Below are positions 61,070-64,000 of a DNA stretch of 64,000 nucleotides, one piece after another. The position numbers were made by a program, and so were the translations under genes. The stretch is taken from assembly GCA_022826965.1 (NCBI GenBank), contig JAJDTU010000005.1, positions 124,001-188,000 of the forward strand, written 5' to 3'. This stretch comes from Dehalococcoidia bacterium. GTDB taxonomy: Bacteria; Chloroflexota; Dehalococcoidia; Bin125. A model generated the notes under the pieces. That model did no database searches. It saw nothing but the letters and a program-made list of their open reading frames with translations, and was not told the origin of the DNA. How positions within the stretch are numbered: position 1 is the first letter of the stretch; each line of letters starts with the position of its first letter.

Positions 61070-61534
61070 ATGTGGCAAGACGTCGTCAACCTGCTCACTC
61101 GCCTCGGCCTGATGCGGCCGATGGAGGAGCTGTCCGTTCGATTGACGGGCTATTCAATCGCTGCTCGCATGATCACGTGGAACGAGGGCGTTCCCTACAT
61201 CAATTCGTTGATGCTGCGCACGGTCGGCGCGAACTCCGGCGACCTGCGCGACGCGGTCCTGTTCTACTTTCCCGACGGAGATAACTGGGTGATCATCGGC
61301 TCAGTCGGCGGTGCTCCGAAGCACCCGGCCTGGGTCCACAATCTTCGCGCCAATCCCCACGCATGGGTGTTCGTCGATCGCAAGCGTCACCCCGTCGAGG
61401 CTGAGTTCGTCGAGGGCGACGAGCGCGAGCGTCTGTGGTCGGCGGCGGCTGAAGTCTGGCCGCCATTCCACCAATACGAAGAGAATGCCCGTCCGCGCCG
61501 GATCGAAGTGATCCGGCTCAACCCGAGCGCCTGA
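61070..61534 (+). CDS. Deazaflavin (F420)-dependent nitroreductase/quinone reductase family protein
   Basis: The 154-residue protein matches the Ddn-type split beta-barrel family that uses reduced F420 to reduce quinones or nitro compounds. The core runs INSLMLRTVGANSGDLRDAVLFYFPDGDNWVIIGSVGG, then APKHPAWVHNLRANPHAWVFVD. The G-x-x-S-G turn, the GSVGG strand and the PAWVHNL motif are diagnostic. The N-terminal helix is amphipathic and could touch the membrane. It lies 18 bases after rpoD and its stop abuts the stop of the convergent LLM gene (TGATCA). The physiological substrate is unknown. Confidence 0.88.
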   Translation: MWQDVVNLLTRLGLMRPMEELSVRLTGYSIAARMITWNEGVPYINSLMLRTVGANSGDLRDAVLFYFPDGDNWVIIGSVGGAPKHPAWVHNLRANPHAWVFVDRKRHPVEAEFVEGDERERLWSAAAEVWPPFHQYEENARPRRIEVIRLNPSA

Positions 61535-62455
61535 TCAGAGCGTCGGCGCGAGCGAGCCCAGGAACTCTTCCGTTCGCGACCGTTCATCCTCAGAACCGAA
61601 CACCACACCAACAAAGTCCGTCGTGCCGGCGTCCTTGAGTTGCCGCAGCTGGGTCTCGATCTGTTCCTCGGTTCCGAGAACAGCCACATCTTCGGGATGG
61701 GCGGCGCCCTGCTTGTCCAGCATCGAGCGGTATGAGGGCAGGCGTTCGTAGTTGGCGAACTGCTCAGCCGCGGTCGCTCGGGCGGCATCAACATCGGAGC
61801 TCAGCATGACCGGCAATCCGACCACGATGCGGGGATGCGGACGTCCCGCTTCGTCGGCCGCGGCGTTCATTGTCGGCGCGATGTAGGACTCGACCACGCC
61901 GGCCGCTGTCATCCAGAGGATCGTGCCATCGGTGCGCGCGCCGGCCAGCCGGAGCATGGCCGGACCCATGGCGGCCAACATGCACGAGACCGGTTTCTCG
62001 GCGTCGGGCACGTCCAGGCTGACCTGGCCTCGGTAGTGCTCGCCGTCGGTCTGGACCGGCTCACCGTTCAGAAGCGGCAGCAGGACATCGAGGTACTCCT
62101 TCATGTGCCGCGCCGGCCGATCGAACGAGTAGCCGAACATGCCCTCGATCACGATCTTGTGCGACAGGCCGATGCCCATCACGAAGCGCTTGCCGCCGGC
62201 CGCTGCTTGCACGGTCAAGGCCTGCTGCGCCATGGCGTGAGGATGTCGCGGGTAGGTCGGCACGACGGCCGTCATCAGCTCGATCCGCTCGGTCTGCGCT
62301 CCGGCGAGCGTCAATGCGCCCATTGCGTCATGAGAGAAGATATTGGCCATGCCGAAGGTCGAAAAACCGGCTGCCTCGGCTCGCTGAGCCTGCTCGACGA
62401 TGTTCTGCACGCTCGGCGCGGGACCGGCGCCGCCGATGAAGATGCCAATCTGCAT
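61535..62455 (-). CDS. Luciferase-like (LLM) flavin/F420-dependent oxidoreductase
   Basis: The 306-residue TIM-barrel protein belongs to the bacterial luciferase-like monooxygenase superfamily. Typical features are MQIGIFIGGAG at the start, EQAQRAEAAGFSTFGMANIF, IELMTAVVPTYPRHPHAMAQQALTVQAAAGGKRFVMGIGLSH, and VLGTEEQIETQLRQLKDAGTTDFVGVVFG near the end. Many relatives in Actinobacteria and Chloroflexota use F420, others FMN; sequence alone does not settle which. GGAGG lies 6 bases before the ATG. It is convergent with the deazaflavin reductase gene and 24 bases downstream of the MDR gene. Confidence 0.9.
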   Translation of the reverse strand: MQIGIFIGGAGPAPSVQNIVEQAQRAEAAGFSTFGMANIFSHDAMGALTLAGAQTERIELMTAVVPTYPRHPHAMAQQALTVQAAAGGKRFVMGIGLSHKIVIEGMFGYSFDRPARHMKEYLDVLLPLLNGEPVQTDGEHYRGQVSLDVPDAEKPVSCMLAAMGPAMLRLAGARTDGTILWMTAAGVVESYIAPTMNAAADEAGRPHPRIVVGLPVMLSSDVDAARATAAEQFANYERLPSYRSMLDKQGAAHPEDVAVLGTEEQIETQLRQLKDAGTTDFVGVVFGSEDERSRTEEFLGSLAPTL

Positions 62456-62479
62456 GTCAATCCTCCAGAATCGATCCAG

Positions 62480-63469
62480 TTACGCGGGCCGCACGAGGAT
62501 GCGGCCTCGGACGCCGCCGGCGAGAATCTTCGAGGCCGCCTCCGGCACCTCTTCCAGCCCGATCCGAGCCTCGACGAGGTCGAGCAGGTCGCGGTCGCGG
62601 AAGTCTTCCGCCATGCGCGCCCAGAGTCGCGGTCGATCCTCGCTCGGCCAGAAGACAGACTCGATACCGACCAACGACACGCCGCGCAAGATGAACGGCA
62701 TCACGTTCGTTTCCACGCCGACGCCGCCGGTCAATCCTGACAGCGCGACAACCCCTCCGTACTTCGTCTGTCGGAGGATCGATGCGGTCGTCGAACCGCC
62801 GACCGGGTCGACGCCGGCCGCCCAGCGCTCACGCTCGATCGGTCGGCGAGATTCGGCCGCCAGTTCTTCACGCTCGAGGATCTCGCTTGCTCCCAGCGCG
62901 CGCAGGAAGTCGTGCTCTGAGGATTTGCCCGTGCTCGCATGGACTTCGTAGCCGCGTGCGGACAACATTGCGACGGCCGTCGATCCCACGCCGCCGGTGG
63001 CCCCGGTCACGATCACCGGTCCCGCATCCGGTCCGACGCCGCCCTTCTCGATCACGTCGACCGACATCGCTGCCGTGATGCCGGCCGTGCCCAGCGTCAT
63101 CGCCTCTTCCGAGTTCATGCCGTCGGGCAGCGGCGCCAGCCAGTCGGCGGGTACGCGGACGCGCTCGGCGTAGCCGCCGGCGTGTGCGGTGCCCAGGTCG
63201 TAGCCCGTCGCGACCACGGAGTCGCCCTCGGAGTAACGCGCGTCGGACGACTCAAGCACGGTCCCGGCGAAGTCGATCCCGATGGTCATCGGGTACTTGA
63301 ACACGACTCGACCATTGGGCGTGCAGGCGAGTCCGTCCTTGTAGTTCAGGTCCGACCACTCCACCGCGACCGTGACATCACCTTCGGGCAGCGATGACTC
63401 GTCCAGTGTCAGGACAGACGCGCTGAAATCGTCATCATCCTTGTTCACCACGAATGCTCTGTACGCCAC
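62480..63469 (-). CDS. Medium-chain reductase, acrylyl-CoA reductase (YhdH/AcuI) type
   Basis: This is a zinc-free NADPH-dependent MDR enzyme of 329 residues. The substrate domain has VEWSDLNYKDGLACTPNG and YPMTIGIDFAGTVLES, close to YhdH/AcuI proteins that reduce acryloyl-CoA to propionyl-CoA. The Rossmann part shows VTGATGGVGSTAVAMLSARGYEV, STGKSSEHDFLRALGA, and the C-terminal SVFWPSEDRPRLWARMAEDF. I prefer GTG at 63469 because GGGAG precedes it with suitable spacing; the upstream TTG at 63481 is too close to its GGAG. Acrylyl-CoA arises in DMSP and propionate metabolism, but no other gene of those routes is nearby, so the physiological role is open. Confidence 0.88.
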   Translation of the reverse strand: MAYRAFVVNKDDDDFSASVLTLDESSLPEGDVTVAVEWSDLNYKDGLACTPNGRVVFKYPMTIGIDFAGTVLESSDARYSEGDSVVATGYDLGTAHAGGYAERVRVPADWLAPLPDGMNSEEAMTLGTAGITAAMSVDVIEKGGVGPDAGPVIVTGATGGVGSTAVAMLSARGYEVHASTGKSSEHDFLRALGASEILEREELAAESRRPIERERWAAGVDPVGGSTTASILRQTKYGGVVALSGLTGGVGVETNVMPFILRGVSLVGIESVFWPSEDRPRLWARMAEDFRDRDLLDLVEARIGLEEVPEAASKILAGGVRGRILVRPA

Positions 63470-63502
63470 AGCAACTCCCAACTCCAGGTTGAACGCGAAG
63501 AC

Positions 63503-64000
63503 CTAGTGCAGGCGGGCAGCCAGCATCGGATTCGCAGTCTGCGGATCGCTATCCGCGCCGTCATGCAGTTCGTGCCGGACGACTACGCCCTCGGCGCTGA
63601 AATCGACGATCGTGGCGCCGCCCGAGTGCCGCGGAGCGCCCGGATAGTAGGCCGGGATCGTCCCGTCGCCGACGCCTTCGTGGACATCGATGTGACCCAG
63701 CGCCACATAGTCCGCATCGAGTTCCGCAATCTCCGACGAGTGAATCTGGTACGAATAGCGCGATTCCCCGGTGCCCACGTAGTAACCGTGCGCCATCGCC
63801 ACGCGCCAGATGTAGTACTCAGGGCCGTTTGCCCAGGCCGGACTGGCCGACGCCGGCGAGAAGTCGTTGTAGCTCTCGTGCGCCTGTCCCCAGAACTGAA
63901 CGCCGTGCTCCTCAAGCAGGATCAACTCGCCTTCCGCCGATGCGATGATGTGCACGTTCGACGGAAACGCGTCCTCGAACTTCTGGTAAATGCCGTCTGG
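63503..64000 (-). CDS. Calcineurin-like metallophosphoesterase, C-terminal part
   Basis: The gene enters from the right edge; its last 165 residues are visible. The segment FWGQAHESYNDFSP resembles the middle of SbcD/Mre11-type phosphoesterases. DADYVALGHIDVHEG gives the metal-binding GH(I)H-type motif, although the second histidine appears displaced (GHIDVH). IPAYYPGAPRHSGG corresponds to the YPGSP turn that follows it. No capping domain is evident and the tail ends shortly after VDFSAEGVVVRHEL. It may be a DNA repair exonuclease-like or YfcE-like enzyme. It lies 21 bases upstream of the MDR gene's TTG and on the same strand. Confidence 0.8.
   Translation of the reverse strand, partial: PDGIYQKFEDAFPSNVHIIASAEGELILLEEHGVQFWGQAHESYNDFSPASASPAWANGPEYYIWRVAMAHGYYVGTGESRYSYQIHSSEIAELDADYVALGHIDVHEGVGDGTIPAYYPGAPRHSGGATIVDFSAEGVVVRHELHDGADSDPQTANPMLAARLH

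Overview
The window is 64 kb of GC-rich, gene-dense bacterial chromosome made almost entirely of housekeeping genes. No insertion sequence, prophage, CRISPR array or rRNA operon is visible. The gene set points to a Chloroflexota bacterium, perhaps in or near Dehalococcoidia/SAR202: a PDZ/radical-SAM DUF512 protein, MEP-pathway isoprenoid genes, two candidate coenzyme-F420 enzymes (a Ddn-like deazaflavin reductase and a luciferase-like oxidoreductase), topoisomerase I without zinc ribbons, and an alaS-ruvX-mltG-aroE order. This placement is inferred from gene content only.

Layout. 1-2531, minus strand: a PHP phosphoesterase (cut by the window edge), a small membrane protein, ispE and ksgA. An SRP RNA gene (ffs) lies just upstream at 2631-2729. 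2935-4350: an unrecognised coiled-coil protein with a nuclease-like region, converging on lepA (4357-6207). 6308-8564: two oligopeptide-type ABC ATPases without their permeases. 8640-9282: tRNA-Leu(UAG) and tRNA-Lys(CUU) on minus, tRNA-Val(GAC) on plus. 9353-14884: thrS, a biotin carboxylase and biotin carrier pair, infC with a CTG start, rpmI and rplT, ending at a bidirectional terminator. 14968-19033, minus: pheS, pheT, then a CIRCE element in front of an unknown helical protein. 19172-22124: a RAM-domain protein, moeA and a cytochrome P450.

22157-31141, minus: an eight-gene run alaS-ruvX-mltG-aroE-(membrane protein)-aroC-aroKB-acyP, with 1-10 base overlaps between most neighbours. With aroQ (38631), it supplies four steps of the shikimate pathway, two of them in one fused polypeptide. 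31338-43240, plus: a tightly packed run of glmU, a CNNM/CBS membrane protein, dprA, topA, a tyrosine recombinase, aroQ, an M24 peptidase, efp, xseA, xseB and a formyltransferase-like gene. It combines envelope precursor supply with DNA processing. 43319-45965: a small protein and a large secreted lamin-tail-domain protein. 45962-54934: a pseudouridine synthase, cmk, plsC, ispH, the DUF512 protein, glmS and a PEP synthase. 55021-56910: a membrane-anchored Ig/CARDB-like protein. 57022-61051: dnaG and rpoD. 61070-64000: the two F420-type enzymes, an acrylyl-CoA-reductase-like MDR enzyme and a partial metallophosphoesterase.

Most notable signals. Non-coding: the SRP RNA, the CIRCE element controlling an unknown gene, the non-canonical infC start, a candidate leaderless upstream ORF at dnaG, a four-unit 10-base repeat in the efp leader, and two mutually exclusive hairpins between efp and xseA. 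Protein level: ThrRS without a TGS domain, the aroK-aroB fusion, a RuvX with an apparent catalytic Asp-to-His change, and several large unassigned proteins.
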